Positions 51,625-61,788 of a stretch of DNA of 64,000 bases are shown here, piece by piece; position 1 is the first letter of the stretch, and each line of letters begins with the position of its first letter. Source of the DNA: Achromobacter sp. Bel (GTDB lineage: Bacteria > Pseudomonadota > Gammaproteobacteria > Burkholderiales > Burkholderiaceae_B). Below the pieces are notes generated by a model. The model saw nothing but the letters and a program-made list of their open reading frames with translations, ran no database searches and had not been told where the DNA came from. Location: positions 97,590 through 161,589 of the forward strand of contig NZ_JABBJN010000007.1 in assembly GCF_012928505.1 (NCBI RefSeq), given 5' to 3'. A program made the position numbers and the translations under genes.

Positions 51625-53202
51625 TTATTGCAGGTAAACGTCGTCCAGCGGGGCCAGCATGCCCCAGATCCCCTCTGGCATGCCGTGCACTTTCTTGGAC
51701 GTCAGGGTGTGGTACGGGATGACCGTCAGGAAATCGATGGGCACGTCCTCGGTCACCAGGCGCTGGAACTCGGCGTATTGCGCGCGCCGCTTTTCCATGT
51801 CGGTCTCCATGCCGGCCTGCGCCAGCAGCGCGTCCACTTTCGGATTGGCATAGGACTGCGTATTGGTCCAGATGATGTCGCGGATGTTGCTGGACAAGTA
51901 GGTGCGGTGCACGCCGATGACCGGGTCGCCCCAATTGAAGACGATGTCCGTCGTCATGTCGAAATCATGGCTGGCGATGCGCTTGGCCCACGTGGGGAAA
52001 TCGGGCGAGGCGCGGACCTGCACCGCGATGCCCACTTTCTTCAGCTGGCTGCGCAGGTACTCCGCCACGTTCTTGCCCTGCACGTCAGAACCCGGCATGT
52101 AGTCGACCGTCAGCGTCAGGCGCTCGCCCTTGGCGTCTTTCTTGAAACCGGCCTCTTCCAGCAGTTGCTCGGACTTCTTCAGGTCAAGCGGGTACTTCTT
52201 CACGTCAGACGTCGCGAAGGGGCTGGTACCGACGATGGGGCCATCGGCGGGCTTGGCGAAGCCCGCATTCAACGCCTTCGTGATGAAGCCCTTGTCGGTC
52301 GCGTACGCGATCGCCTGCCGCACGCGCACGTCGTTCAACGGTTTGCGCGCCGTGTTGAAGGCCAGCCAGCTCAGCGCGCCGATGCCTTCGTAGCCACGGT
52401 TGGTCATGACGATGGCGGGGTTGTCCTTGGCGCGGCGCAAGATGGTCGGCTCGGTCATGAAGGGCAACGCCCCGATGTCGCCGCGCTCAAGGCCAATCAG
52501 CAGGTTGGTCGCATCCGGATTGATCTTCACCACGATCCGGTCCAGATAGGGCTTGCCCGGCAGGAAAAACTTGTCGAAGCGCTCCAGCACGATCTCCTGC
52601 CCCGGCTTGAACTCCTTGAACTTGAACGGGCCTGAGCCCACCACGTCCGCCGAATTCCGGGGGTGGGTCTTGATGTCCTGGCCGTCGTCGTAGATGTGCT
52701 TGGGCAACACCGGCATCAGGGCCGGCGACAGCGCAAGAAGAATCGCCGGATGCGGTTGGCTCATGCGCAGCACGGCCGTGTGGGGGTCCGGGGTGTCCAC
52801 GGATTGCACGGGCGCGAACATGGTCTGGAACGGGTGGTTGTTCTTGACCGCCATGACGGAAAACGCGACGTCAGCCGACGTGACGGGCTTGCCGTCATGG
52901 AACACGGCGTCTTTGCGCAGATGCAAGGTCAGGGACTTGCCGTCGGGCGCGAGTTCCCAGGATTCGGCCAGGTAGGGTTGTGGCTTCCAGTCGGCGTCGT
53001 ACCGCAGGGGACTGGCGAAGAGCTGTGCGCTGGGCAAGGCGGTCGCGGTGCCCGATTGCACGGCGCCGTTCAGGTGCCGCGGCACCTGCGTCGACCCCAC
53101 CACCAGCGTGCCGCCGGGTTTGGGCGCATCCGCCGCAGCGACCCCGCCCGCCATCGCCATCACCGCCAGAATCGTTGCAAAGCCTTGTCGTGCGCTGCGC
53201 AT
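51625..53202 (-). CDS. Peptide-type ABC importer, solute-binding protein
   Basis: A 525-residue family 5 binding protein. The signal peptide ends near residue 24 (GGVAAAD). GGTLVVGSTQVPRHLNGAV opens the mature protein, YLAESWELAPDGKSLTLHLR is the family signature region, and PLNDVRVRQAIAYATDK is also typical. Ligands of this family range from peptides to nickel, opines and glutathione. It leads the seven-gene operon with the permeases, ATPases, amidohydrolase and CobW protein. Ligand is unknown. Between this gene and pta are 133 bases with CTGG-type motifs. Confidence 0.9.
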   Translation of the reverse strand: MRSARQGFATILAVMAMAGGVAAADAPKPGGTLVVGSTQVPRHLNGAVQSGTATALPSAQLFASPLRYDADWKPQPYLAESWELAPDGKSLTLHLRKDAVFHDGKPVTSADVAFSVMAVKNNHPFQTMFAPVQSVDTPDPHTAVLRMSQPHPAILLALSPALMPVLPKHIYDDGQDIKTHPRNSADVVGSGPFKFKEFKPGQEIVLERFDKFFLPGKPYLDRIVVKINPDATNLLIGLERGDIGALPFMTEPTILRRAKDNPAIVMTNRGYEGIGALSWLAFNTARKPLNDVRVRQAIAYATDKGFITKALNAGFAKPADGPIVGTSPFATSDVKKYPLDLKKSEQLLEEAGFKKDAKGERLTLTVDYMPGSDVQGKNVAEYLRSQLKKVGIAVQVRASPDFPTWAKRIASHDFDMTTDIVFNWGDPVIGVHRTYLSSNIRDIIWTNTQSYANPKVDALLAQAGMETDMEKRRAQYAEFQRLVTEDVPIDFLTVIPYHTLTSKKVHGMPEGIWGMLAPLDDVYLQ

Positions 53203-53335
53203 GATTTATTCCCCTTGATGTGTTTGCTACCCGGCCATTCATGGGATGGCTTGCGCACTAGCGTAGCCACCCAATGGACCAGGCCTTAGTACCAAACAGA
53301 CAGAGTCTTTGGTGCCAGCGTTGCCGTGAACACCT

Positions 53336-54274
53336 TCAAGGCAGGCCGGAAGGGTTTGCGGCAACGGCGCGCGCATACAGGACCGCAACCGCGCAGCTAT
53401 TGACCCGGGCCTCCATGGAATCAGACCGACTCGTCAACAGCACCGGCACGCGCGTGCCCAGCACCAGCCCGGCCGTCCCGGCGCCTGCCAGCCAGGTCAG
53501 TTCCTTGTAGAGCATGTTGCCCGCCTCGATGTCCGGCACCAGCAGGATGTCGGCATCGCCCGCCACACGCGACACGATGCCCTTTTGCTCCGCCGCGTCT
53601 CGCGAGATCGCGTTGTCGAACGCCAGCGGCCCGTCGATGTCGCCGCCGCGGATCTGCTGGCGATCGGCCATTTTCGACAGGGCGGCGGCGTCCAGCGTGG
53701 CCGGCATCGACGGATTGACGGATTCGGTGGCACACAGCACGGCAAGCTTCGGACGCGGCACCCCCAGCGCCCGCGCCAGATCAATCGCGTTCTGGGCGAT
53801 GTCCGCCTTTTCCTGCAAGGTTGGCGCGATGTTGACGGCGGCGTCCGTCAGGATGAACAGCTTGGGATACGCAGCGACCGCCATGACGAACGCGTGGCTG
53901 ATGCGACGGTCTGTGCGCAACCCGGATTCTCGTGCCACCACGGCCGACATGAAATGGTCGGTGTGAAGGCTGCCCTTCATCAGCATGGCGGCCGCGCCGT
54001 CGCGCGCCAAGGCGGCGGCCGTGCGCGCCGCCACCTTCTCGTCATCGGGGGTATCCAAGATCTCCAAGTCGCCGGCGCGCACGCCCATCTCGGCCAGCAA
54101 GGCCGCGATGCGGCGCGCCGGCCCGACCAGCACCGGTTCGATATAACCGGCGTCCCGGGCCTGGAGCGCCGCGCCCAGACTCGACAAACACAGGGGATAG
54201 GCGACCGCGGTGCGTTGCCGCCCAGCCGATAGCGCGGCATCGCGCAGAGATTCGAACAAGCGATCGATTGCCAT
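53336..54274 (-). CDS. pta: Phosphate acetyltransferase, short type
   Basis: A 312-residue transferase of the phosphate acetyl/butyryl family. GSLHTDHFMSAVV, RRISHAFVMAV and PDIEAGNMLYKELTWLAGA match the short Pta form. It turns acetyl phosphate into acetyl-CoA. It lies 81 bases after xsc on the same strand, the arrangement used in taurine and isethionate dissimilation. The two product steps join xsc to central metabolism. Confidence 0.88.
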   Translation of the reverse strand: MAIDRLFESLRDAALSAGRQRTAVAYPLCLSSLGAALQARDAGYIEPVLVGPARRIAALLAEMGVRAGDLEILDTPDDEKVAARTAAALARDGAAAMLMKGSLHTDHFMSAVVARESGLRTDRRISHAFVMAVAAYPKLFILTDAAVNIAPTLQEKADIAQNAIDLARALGVPRPKLAVLCATESVNPSMPATLDAAALSKMADRQQIRGGDIDGPLAFDNAISRDAAEQKGIVSRVAGDADILLVPDIEAGNMLYKELTWLAGAGTAGLVLGTRVPVLLTSRSDSMEARVNSCAVAVLYARAVAANPSGLP

Positions 54275-54355
54275 GGATACGTGCTCCTGCCGCGGCTGTC
54301 CGCAAAATCAGAGGAGATGCTTGCGGCGCGGCACCTGCCGCGCCGCAAGCATCGG

Positions 54356-56167
54356 TCAACCCTTGGCGGGTTCGATCGACAGCGGCACTTCGCCCGAATG
54401 GAACGGCTGGTTCACATACTGTTTGTACTTGTCCAGCAGACGCAGCGGCTGCTTGAGCGCATCGCGCCGGAAAGGGTCGCCCAGTTCCTGGCTGACCATC
54501 ATCTCCAGCACCGTGGTCTTGCCTTCCGATTGCGCCTTGCATGCCGCCTGCAGCGCGGCGCCGACCTGATCGGCATGTTCGACGCGGATGCCTTGCGCAC
54601 CCATGGCCTGCGCCAGTTCGGCGAAGTTGGGGTTGAGCAGGTTGCTGCCCACGAAGCGGCGCCCGTAGAAGTCCACCTGGTTCTTCTTTTCCGCCCCCCA
54701 CTGCCCGTTATGGAAGACCACGGCCGTCACCGGAATCTTCTCGCGCACGCAGGTCAGCAATTCCTGGAAGCTCATGCACCATGCGCCGTCGCCCACGTAG
54801 GCCACGGCCGGCCGGTCGGGGCGCCCCAGTTTGGCACCGATCAGCGCCGGCAACGCATAGCCGCAGTTGCCGAAGCTCATTGCGGCCAGCATGGAGTTCG
54901 GTTCGTCGAAGCGCAGATAGCTGTTGGACACCGAGCAGATGTTGCCAATGTCGGTGGACACCATCACGTGCTTGGGCATTGCGCGTTCCAGCTCGCGCAG
55001 CATGCGGCGGGGATGCATGCGGCCGCCGCCCTGCTCGATGATGTCCAGGCTCCAGTCGTCGCGCTCATGCGACCACCCGTCCAGTTCCTTTTCCCATTCT
55101 GCCTTCTGCGACGCGATCTGGTCGCCGCGCGCCGCCTTGGTGCGGGCGCAGGCGACGTCGCGGCCCTTCAGCTTGGCGGTCAATGCCGCGGCGGCAGGCC
55201 GCGCGTCGCCGCAGATGCCCACCGACACCGGCCGCACCAGGCCCAGCATGCGGTGGTCGGCGTCCACCTGGATGATGCGCGCGCCTTGCGGCCAATAGTC
55301 CAGGCCGTGCTGCGGCAAGGTGCCGAAAGGCCCCAGCCGCGTGCCCAGCGCCAGCACCACGTCCGCTTGCGACAGCAGCTTCATGCCGGCCTTGGCGCCC
55401 TGGTAGCCCAAAGGCCCGCACCACAGCGGATGGCTGGCGGGGAACGCATCGTTGTGCAGATAGCTGGTCACGACGGGGGCGCCCAGCAATTCGGCCAGGG
55501 CCACGCATTCGGCCTGGCCTTCCGAGAACAGCACGCCGCCGCCGGCCACGATGACCGGAAACTTGGCCTCGGCCAACAAGCGGGCCGCCGCCTCCAGATC
55601 CTCTTCCGAGCCCGGCCCGCGGCGGATGCGGCGCGGCTCGGGAATCGCCACGTCGATCTCGCCATAGAAGTAGTCGCGCGGGATGTTCAACTGCGTGGGG
55701 CCGCGTTCGGCCAAGGCGTTGTCAAAGGCCTTGGCCGTGAATTCCGCCATGCGGTCCGGGCGGTTCACATGCGCCTGGTACTTGGTGATGCGGGAAAAAA
55801 TAGGCAGCTGTTCGGTTTCCTGGAAGCCGCCCAGCCCCATGCCGGCGGTGCCCGTCTCGGGCGTGATCGCTACCACCGGGCTGTGCGCCCAATATGCCGC
55901 GGCCACGCCGGTCACGAAGTTGGTGATGCCCGGGCCGTTCTGCGCAATGCACACGCCATGGCGGCCGGTGACGCGCGAGTAGCCGTCCGCCATGTGCGCG
56001 GCGCCCTGCTCATGCACCGTGGGCACGAAGCGGATGCCCGCGGCGGGAAACAGGTCCAGCGCATCCATGAAGGCCGAACCGACAATGCCGAATACGTCTT
56101 TGACGCCCTGGGCGACCAGCGTTTCGACAAACGCTTCGCTGGGGGTCATGTGTTGCTTGCTGCTCAT
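54356..56167 (-). CDS. xsc: Sulfoacetaldehyde acetyltransferase
   Basis: A 603-residue thiamine-diphosphate enzyme. It converts sulfoacetaldehyde and phosphate to sulfite and acetyl phosphate. MTPSEAFVETLVAQGVKDVFG at the start, the catalytic Glu in TVHEQGAAHMADGY near residue 52, and YFYGEIDVAIPEPRRIRRG are characteristic of Xsc and separate it from acetolactate synthase. The ThDP-binding motif begins VGDGAWCMSF. I use the ATG at 56167 with GGAGAG; the open frame before it runs over the divergent IclR promoter. First gene of xsc-pta. Confidence 0.92.
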   Translation of the reverse strand: MSSKQHMTPSEAFVETLVAQGVKDVFGIVGSAFMDALDLFPAAGIRFVPTVHEQGAAHMADGYSRVTGRHGVCIAQNGPGITNFVTGVAAAYWAHSPVVAITPETGTAGMGLGGFQETEQLPIFSRITKYQAHVNRPDRMAEFTAKAFDNALAERGPTQLNIPRDYFYGEIDVAIPEPRRIRRGPGSEEDLEAAARLLAEAKFPVIVAGGGVLFSEGQAECVALAELLGAPVVTSYLHNDAFPASHPLWCGPLGYQGAKAGMKLLSQADVVLALGTRLGPFGTLPQHGLDYWPQGARIIQVDADHRMLGLVRPVSVGICGDARPAAAALTAKLKGRDVACARTKAARGDQIASQKAEWEKELDGWSHERDDWSLDIIEQGGGRMHPRRMLRELERAMPKHVMVSTDIGNICSVSNSYLRFDEPNSMLAAMSFGNCGYALPALIGAKLGRPDRPAVAYVGDGAWCMSFQELLTCVREKIPVTAVVFHNGQWGAEKKNQVDFYGRRFVGSNLLNPNFAELAQAMGAQGIRVEHADQVGAALQAACKAQSEGKTTVLEMMVSQELGDPFRRDALKQPLRLLDKYKQYVNQPFHSGEVPLSIEPAKG

Positions 56168-56313
56168 GGTCTCTCTCCTGGCAGGCCGGCGCTTGTGTGG
56201 TTGCATCGTGGCCGGGGTGAATCGATACTGCCGGAGAAAACCGGCGCGTCCCACCCCATGGCGTTTCATTTTCTGCAAAATCCGTGCGACGATAGGCCGT
56301 TGGCCGCCGAATC

Positions 56314-56326
56314 TTCAATTATTGAA
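56314..56326. promoter_or_regulatory. Palindrome TTCAATTATTGAA at the IclR start, candidate autoregulatory site
   Basis: A perfect 13-base palindrome ends two bases before the IclR ATG, in the 161-base gap to xsc. ATTTTCTGCAAAAT at 56268-56281 is a second short inverted repeat. Either may be a site for the adjacent IclR protein. The first overlaps the ribosome site, so binding could repress the regulator itself. Confidence 0.45.
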
Positions 56327-56328
56327 AG

Positions 56329-57087
56329 ATGAAAGACGAATCCTCCGCCGCGTTGCGCGCGCTGACCTTGCTGGAACAGGTCGCCCGATCCGAAACCCCC
56401 GTGTCGCTGGCGGCGCTGACCGACGCCACCGGCCTGCCCAAACCGTCCGTGCTGCGCATCCTGACGCGGCTGGTCGAAGCCGGCATGCTGCTGCGCGAAC
56501 CCGCCGGCAAAAGCTATGTCAGCGGTCCGCGCCTGAGCGCGCTGGCGCGCGAGACGCTGCTGAATTCCCCGTTGCGCGGGGAACGCCACCGCATCCTGGA
56601 CAGCCTGGTCGATGAAATCGGCGAAACCTGCAACTGCACCATGCTGGACGGCGACGAGGTCATCTATCTGGACCGCGTGGAAACCGCCTGGCCGCTGCGC
56701 GTGAACCTGCAGACCGGCTCGCGGGTGCCGCTGCATTGTTCGGCCAGCGGCAAACTGTTCCTGGCCCACATGCGGCGCGAGCCGCGCGCGCGCCTGCTGG
56801 CCGCCGCCCCCTTGCCGCGCTATACGCCCAACACCCTGTGCGACGTGGCCTCGCTTGAGCACGAATTACGCGTCATCAAGAAGGAAGGCGCCAGCTTCGA
56901 CCGCGAAGAGTTCCTGCTGGGCATCGTCTGCATGGCCGTGCCCATCCTGCACGGGCCGCGTGTCATCGCCGCCGTGGCCCTGCACGCGCCGGTGGCCCGC
57001 CTGTCCATCGACGGCGCGCGGGCGTGGCTGCCGCGCATGCAGGCTGCCGCCCGCGCACTGGCCAGCACGTACGAGCCGCAGCCGTAG
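56329..57087 (+). CDS. IclR family regulator, divergent from xsc
   Basis: A 252-residue IclR regulator. The winged helix is at residues 5-65 (ALRALTLLEQVARSETPVSL, recognition helix LPKPSVLRILTRLVEAG). The effector domain has HCSASGKLFLAHM and SFDREEFLLGIVCMAVPI, normal for the family. It may respond to taurine, sulfoacetaldehyde or another sulfonate. The pathway therefore has two nearby regulators, this and TauR. There is no good ribosome site other than the GAAAG touching the ATG. Confidence 0.88.
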   Translation: MKDESSAALRALTLLEQVARSETPVSLAALTDATGLPKPSVLRILTRLVEAGMLLREPAGKSYVSGPRLSALARETLLNSPLRGERHRILDSLVDEIGETCNCTMLDGDEVIYLDRVETAWPLRVNLQTGSRVPLHCSASGKLFLAHMRREPRARLLAAAPLPRYTPNTLCDVASLEHELRVIKKEGASFDREEFLLGIVCMAVPILHGPRVIAAVALHAPVARLSIDGARAWLPRMQAAARALASTYEPQP

Positions 57088-57242
57088 CGGCAACCGGCGT
57101 CACGACTCGTTCCACGCCCCCCGCCCTTGTGCGCGCCCCCTATTTATCTGAGCATGCCGCCCGCCCAGGCGGCGGCCAAGCCCTGCCCAGGGCTTACACT
57201 GTCGGTCGACTCCGCTTTTCGCTTTCTTGCGATCCCCCTATT

Positions 57243-58631
57243 GTGACCAACACGCCCTTCTCCACCCTGCCCCTCTTGCCCGCCCTGCTCGACAACCTGC
57301 AAAGCCTGGGGTTCGAGCAAATGACGCCCATCCAGGCGCAAAGCCTGCCGCTTATCCTGGAAGGCCGCGACATCATCGCGCAGGCCAAGACCGGCAGCGG
57401 CAAGACCGCGGCGTTCGGCCTGGGCGTGCTGCAAAAGCTGGACACGAGCCGGTTGACGCCCCAGGCGCTGCTGGTCTGTCCCACCCGCGAACTGGCCGAC
57501 CAGGTGGCGCAGGAACTGCGCCGGCTGGCGCGCCTGATCCCCAACGTCAAGATCCTGACCCTGTGCGGCGGCGCGGCCGCCCGCCCCCAGGCCGAATCGC
57601 TGGCGCGCGGCGCCCATCTGGTCGTCGGCACGCCCGGCCGCATCCAGGACCACCTGACGCGCGGCAGCCTGGAGTTGTCCGGTTTGACCACGCTGGTGCT
57701 GGACGAAGCCGACCGCATGGTCGACATGGGCTTCTACGACGACATCGTCGCCATCGCCTCGCACTGCCCCACCAAGCGCCAGACGCTGCTGTTTTCGGCC
57801 ACCTACCCGGACAACATCCGCAAGCTCAGCGCCCGCTTCCTGCGCAACCCCGCCGAGGTGAAGGTGGAAGCGCAGCACGACGCCAGCCGCATCGAGCAGA
57901 TCTTCTACGAAATCGACGGTAAAGACCGCCTGGACGCCGTGGCCCGCCTGCTGGCGCATTTCCGTCCGGTCTCCACGCTGGCCTTCTGCAACACCAAGAT
58001 CCGCAGCCACGATCTGGTCGAACGGCTGCAGGCCGACGGCATCAGCGCCCAAGCCTTGAACGGCGACCTGGAACAGCGCGAGCGCGACGAGATCCTGATC
58101 CAGTTCGCCAACCAGAGCTGCGCCGTGCTGGTCGCCACCGACGTGGCCGCCCGCGGGCTGGACATCCAGAACCTGGGCGCCGTGATCAACGTGGACGTCA
58201 CCAAAGACACCGAAGTCCACGTCCACCGTATCGGCCGCAGCGGCCGGGGCGACCAGAAGGGCCTGGCGCTCAGTCTGTGTTCGCCCGACGAAATGCGCTG
58301 GGCCAATCTGGTCGAGCAATACCAGGGTTCGCCCCTGAAGTGGGGCGACATCAAGTCGCTGAAACCCAAGGCCGACCGCCCCCTGCGCGCGCCGATGGTC
58401 ACGCTGTGCATCCAGGGTGGCAAGAAAGACAAGCTGCGCCCGGGCGATCTGCTGGGCGCCCTGACCGGCGACGGCGGCCTGACCTTCGAGCAGGTCGGCA
58501 AGATCAACATCACCGAATTCAATTCCTACGTGGCCCTGGACCGCCAGATCGCCAAGCAGGTGTTCTCGCGCGTGTCCAACAGCAACATCAAGGGCCGCCG
58601 GTTCCGCATGCGGTTCCTCGAAGAATTTTGA
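57243..58631 (+). CDS. dbpA: DEAD-box ATP-dependent RNA helicase DbpA
   Basis: A 462-residue helicase. Q-motif MTPIQAQSLP, Walker A AKTGSGKT near residue 50, DEAD box LVLDEADRM, SAT in LLFSATYP and HRIGRSGR are present. The C-terminal 75 or so residues (GGKKDKLRPGDLLGALTGD to the end) match the DbpA RNA-binding domain, which targets hairpin 92 of 23S rRNA. The start is GTG at 57243; longer frames overlap the IclR tail and lack similarity. Housekeeping ribosome assembly, unrelated to the sulfonate genes. Confidence 0.94.
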   Translation: MTNTPFSTLPLLPALLDNLQSLGFEQMTPIQAQSLPLILEGRDIIAQAKTGSGKTAAFGLGVLQKLDTSRLTPQALLVCPTRELADQVAQELRRLARLIPNVKILTLCGGAAARPQAESLARGAHLVVGTPGRIQDHLTRGSLELSGLTTLVLDEADRMVDMGFYDDIVAIASHCPTKRQTLLFSATYPDNIRKLSARFLRNPAEVKVEAQHDASRIEQIFYEIDGKDRLDAVARLLAHFRPVSTLAFCNTKIRSHDLVERLQADGISAQALNGDLEQRERDEILIQFANQSCAVLVATDVAARGLDIQNLGAVINVDVTKDTEVHVHRIGRSGRGDQKGLALSLCSPDEMRWANLVEQYQGSPLKWGDIKSLKPKADRPLRAPMVTLCIQGGKKDKLRPGDLLGALTGDGGLTFEQVGKINITEFNSYVALDRQIAKQVFSRVSNSNIKGRRFRMRFLEEF

Positions 58632-58633
58632 TT

Positions 58634-58655
58634 GCTGCCGCGACAGCGTTTTTTT
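58634..58655 (+). terminator. Probable terminator after dbpA
   Basis: A short stem GCTG (58634-58637) with CAGC (58644-58647) is followed after one base by seven T (58649-58655). It begins two bases past the stop. The stem is weak, so efficiency may be low. Confidence 0.45.
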
Positions 58656-58687
58656 CGGCGTAACGGTCGAAAGACCACGATGAAAGC

Positions 58688-58717
58688 TTGATGATTTTGC
58701 TGGGGTTTTGCCATAAT
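58688..58717 (+). promoter_or_regulatory. Sigma-70-like promoter for the DoxX gene
   Basis: TTGATG at 58688-58693 and CATAAT at 58712-58717 are separated by 18 bases. The likely start near 58724 would give a leader of about 110 bases with a strong stem-loop. Confidence 0.55.
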
Positions 58718-58730
58718 GGCCCGGCCCGGC

Positions 58731-58762
58731 CCGGTGTGTCCGCGGCAATCGCGACACGCCGG
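58731..58762 (+). other. Stem-loop in the 5' leader of the DoxX gene
   Basis: Bases 58731-58744 and 58750-58762 form a 13-bp stem with one bulged C and a GCAAT loop. No T-run follows, so it is not a simple terminator. It ends 72 bases before the start codon. It may shape translation or message stability. Confidence 0.45.
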
Positions 58763-58834
58763 ACGTGGAACCAAAGGTCAACGGCATGCTCCAACGAGCC
58801 GCTGTCCCCTTAACCATCACAAGAGAAACTCACC

Positions 58835-59242
58835 ATGATCAAATCCGACGATACCGGCAAGCTGATCCTGCGCCTGACCCTCGGCATTCTGATTCTGCTC
58901 CATGGCCTGTCCAAATTGATGGGCAACGGCGTCACAGGCATCAGCGGCATGCTGTCGTCGCACGGATTGCCAGGCTTTCTGGCCTATGGCGTCTATATCG
59001 GCGAAATCATCGCGCCAGTCCTGCTCATCATCGGCGTCTACACCCGTCTTGGCGGATTGGTAATCGCCATCAACATGGTGGTCGCGATCCTGCTGGCCCA
59101 TACCGGCCAACTGGGCAGCATCACCAACACCGGCGGCTGGGCGCTGGAACTGCAAGGCATGTTCCTCTTCACCGCCCTGGCCATTGCCTTCATGGGCGCC
59201 GGCCGATTCAGCCTGGCCGGTAGCGGCGGCCGCTGGAACTGA
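58835..59242 (+). CDS. DoxX family membrane protein
   Basis: A 135-residue protein with four membrane spans. LILRLTLGILILLHGLSKL, the YIGEIIAPVLLIIGVYTR segment with its conserved Glu, and MFLFTALAIAFMGAGRFSL are typical of DoxX. Members are linked to quinone or thiol redox and membrane stress, without a defined enzyme activity. It is followed by a strong hairpin terminator and is transcribed alone. Confidence 0.9.
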   Translation: MIKSDDTGKLILRLTLGILILLHGLSKLMGNGVTGISGMLSSHGLPGFLAYGVYIGEIIAPVLLIIGVYTRLGGLVIAINMVVAILLAHTGQLGSITNTGGWALELQGMFLFTALAIAFMGAGRFSLAGSGGRWN

Positions 59243-59287
59243 CGCGTGGGACCGCGTCGCGCCGGTTGACGGCGCGACGCACGAAAA

Positions 59288-59317
59288 ACGGGGTCGCTCA
59301 GGCGGCCCCGTTGCTTT
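59288..59317 (+). terminator. Rho-independent terminator after the DoxX gene
   Basis: ACGGGG (59288-59293) pairs with CCCCGT (59306-59311) around a 12-base loop and is followed by a T-rich end. It lies 45 bases after the stop. Confidence 0.75.
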
Positions 59318-59491
59318 TCCGGCAGAGATTGATACCAACGACACGCGCCGTCACGCAAGCGCAAACATCCGTCACCTGAAAGCTGTTTCGGAACGATTAC
59401 AGGCGCGAACTCGCGCCCCGGGGTATGGCCTAATCCGTATCAGCGCATCAGGCAATGCACCGCACGCCCGGCGCTGGTTTGGAGTACTGAC

Positions 59492-59656
59492 ATGAAGAAG
59501 CGTCTGCTGCTGGTGCTGGCGATAGCCAGTTCGTTGACCGGATGCGTGGTGGTGCCGGCCCGACCGGGCTACTACCGCCCGGCCCCCGTCTATTACACGC
59601 CGCACTACTATTACCCGGCGTACCCCGCACCGCATTATTACTACCGCGGATATTGA
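59492..59656 (+). CDS. Small Tyr/Pro-rich lipoprotein (54 residues)
   Basis: A short gene: ATG at 59492, TGA at 59654-59656. It starts MKKRLLLVLAIASSLTGC, a complete lipoprotein signal with lipobox LTGC at residue 18. The mature 37 residues are a tyrosine, proline and histidine repeat-like tail (for instance YYRPAPVYYTPHYYYPAYP). GGAG lies seven bases before the start. It precedes the YXWGXW-repeat protein by 30 bases and shares its tyrosine/proline bias, so they are probably co-expressed envelope proteins. Function unknown. Confidence 0.78.
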   Translation: MKKRLLLVLAIASSLTGCVVVPARPGYYRPAPVYYTPHYYYPAYPAPHYYYRGY

Positions 59657-59686
59657 CCCTCGCAACCGAGGCGATCAGGAACAGCC

Positions 59687-61078
<1,392 letters not shown>

Positions 61079-61204
61079 ACCAGGGCCCGTTCACACTAAA
61101 AGAAGCCCCTTGCACAGGCCCTGGACCCCTGCAAGCGGCAGGACTACAGTAGGCACTTTGCCGCGCGCGTCCACCGCGTGGCGCACCCGATACCGGAGCT
61201 TCCC

Positions 61205-61741
61205 ATGAATCGCCTTGTCTCTTGCTTGATGCTCTGCGGCCTGCTGGCCGGCACCTCGGCCCAAGCGGCCCTGAACGTGGGTGCGCCCGCGCCCGACTTC
61301 AGCACCCAGGCTTCGCTGGGCGGCAATGTCTTCACCTTCAAGCTGAACGAGGCCCTGAAGCAAGGCCCGGTCGTGCTGTATTTTTTCCCGGCCGCGTTTT
61401 CCAAAGGCTGCACGATCGAAGCGCATAACTTCGCCGAAGCCACGGATGAATACAAGTCGTTGGGGGCCACCATCATCGGCGTGTCGACGGACGATATCGC
61501 CACGCTGAACAAATTCTCGGTCAGCGAATGCCGCAGCAAATTCGCCGTGGCGGCCGATGGCGACGGCAAGATCATGAAGGCCTATGACGCCGTGCATGAC
61601 AAGCGGCCCGATTACGCGCAACGGGTGTCCTACGTGATCTCGCCGCAAGGCAAGATCCTGTATGAATTCACGGACATGAACCCTGATTCGCACGTGGCCA
61701 ACACCCTGCGCGCGCTGCGCGACTGGAAGGCCAGACAATAA
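61205..61741 (+). CDS. Exported peroxiredoxin (AhpC/TSA, BCP-like)
   Basis: A 178-residue peroxiredoxin. The signal peptide ends near residue 21 (GTSAQA). The peroxidatic Cys is in FPAAFSKGCTIEA near residue 64, with Ser replacing the usual Thr of the PxxxTxxC motif. A second Cys in SVSECRSKF near 105 may be resolving. It would remove peroxides in the periplasm. CCGGAGC precedes the ATG at 61205; the frame from 61178 is longer but spoils the signal peptide. Confidence 0.87.
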   Translation: MNRLVSCLMLCGLLAGTSAQAALNVGAPAPDFSTQASLGGNVFTFKLNEALKQGPVVLYFFPAAFSKGCTIEAHNFAEATDEYKSLGATIIGVSTDDIATLNKFSVSECRSKFAVAADGDGKIMKAYDAVHDKRPDYAQRVSYVISPQGKILYEFTDMNPDSHVANTLRALRDWKARQ

Positions 61742-61788
61742 CGGGCAACCGCCCCGGGCGGCGCCCGGGGATTGGCGCTGGCGGCCTG

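Noticed and set aside
54356..56167. Acetolactate synthase
   Set aside because: The ThDP fold is shared, but the YFYGEIDVAIPEP segment, the pta neighbour and the taurine context fit Xsc better.
54281..56332. A 683-residue open frame opposite xsc
   Set aside because: Shadow of the Xsc coding strand; no recognisable fold and typical reverse-strand composition.
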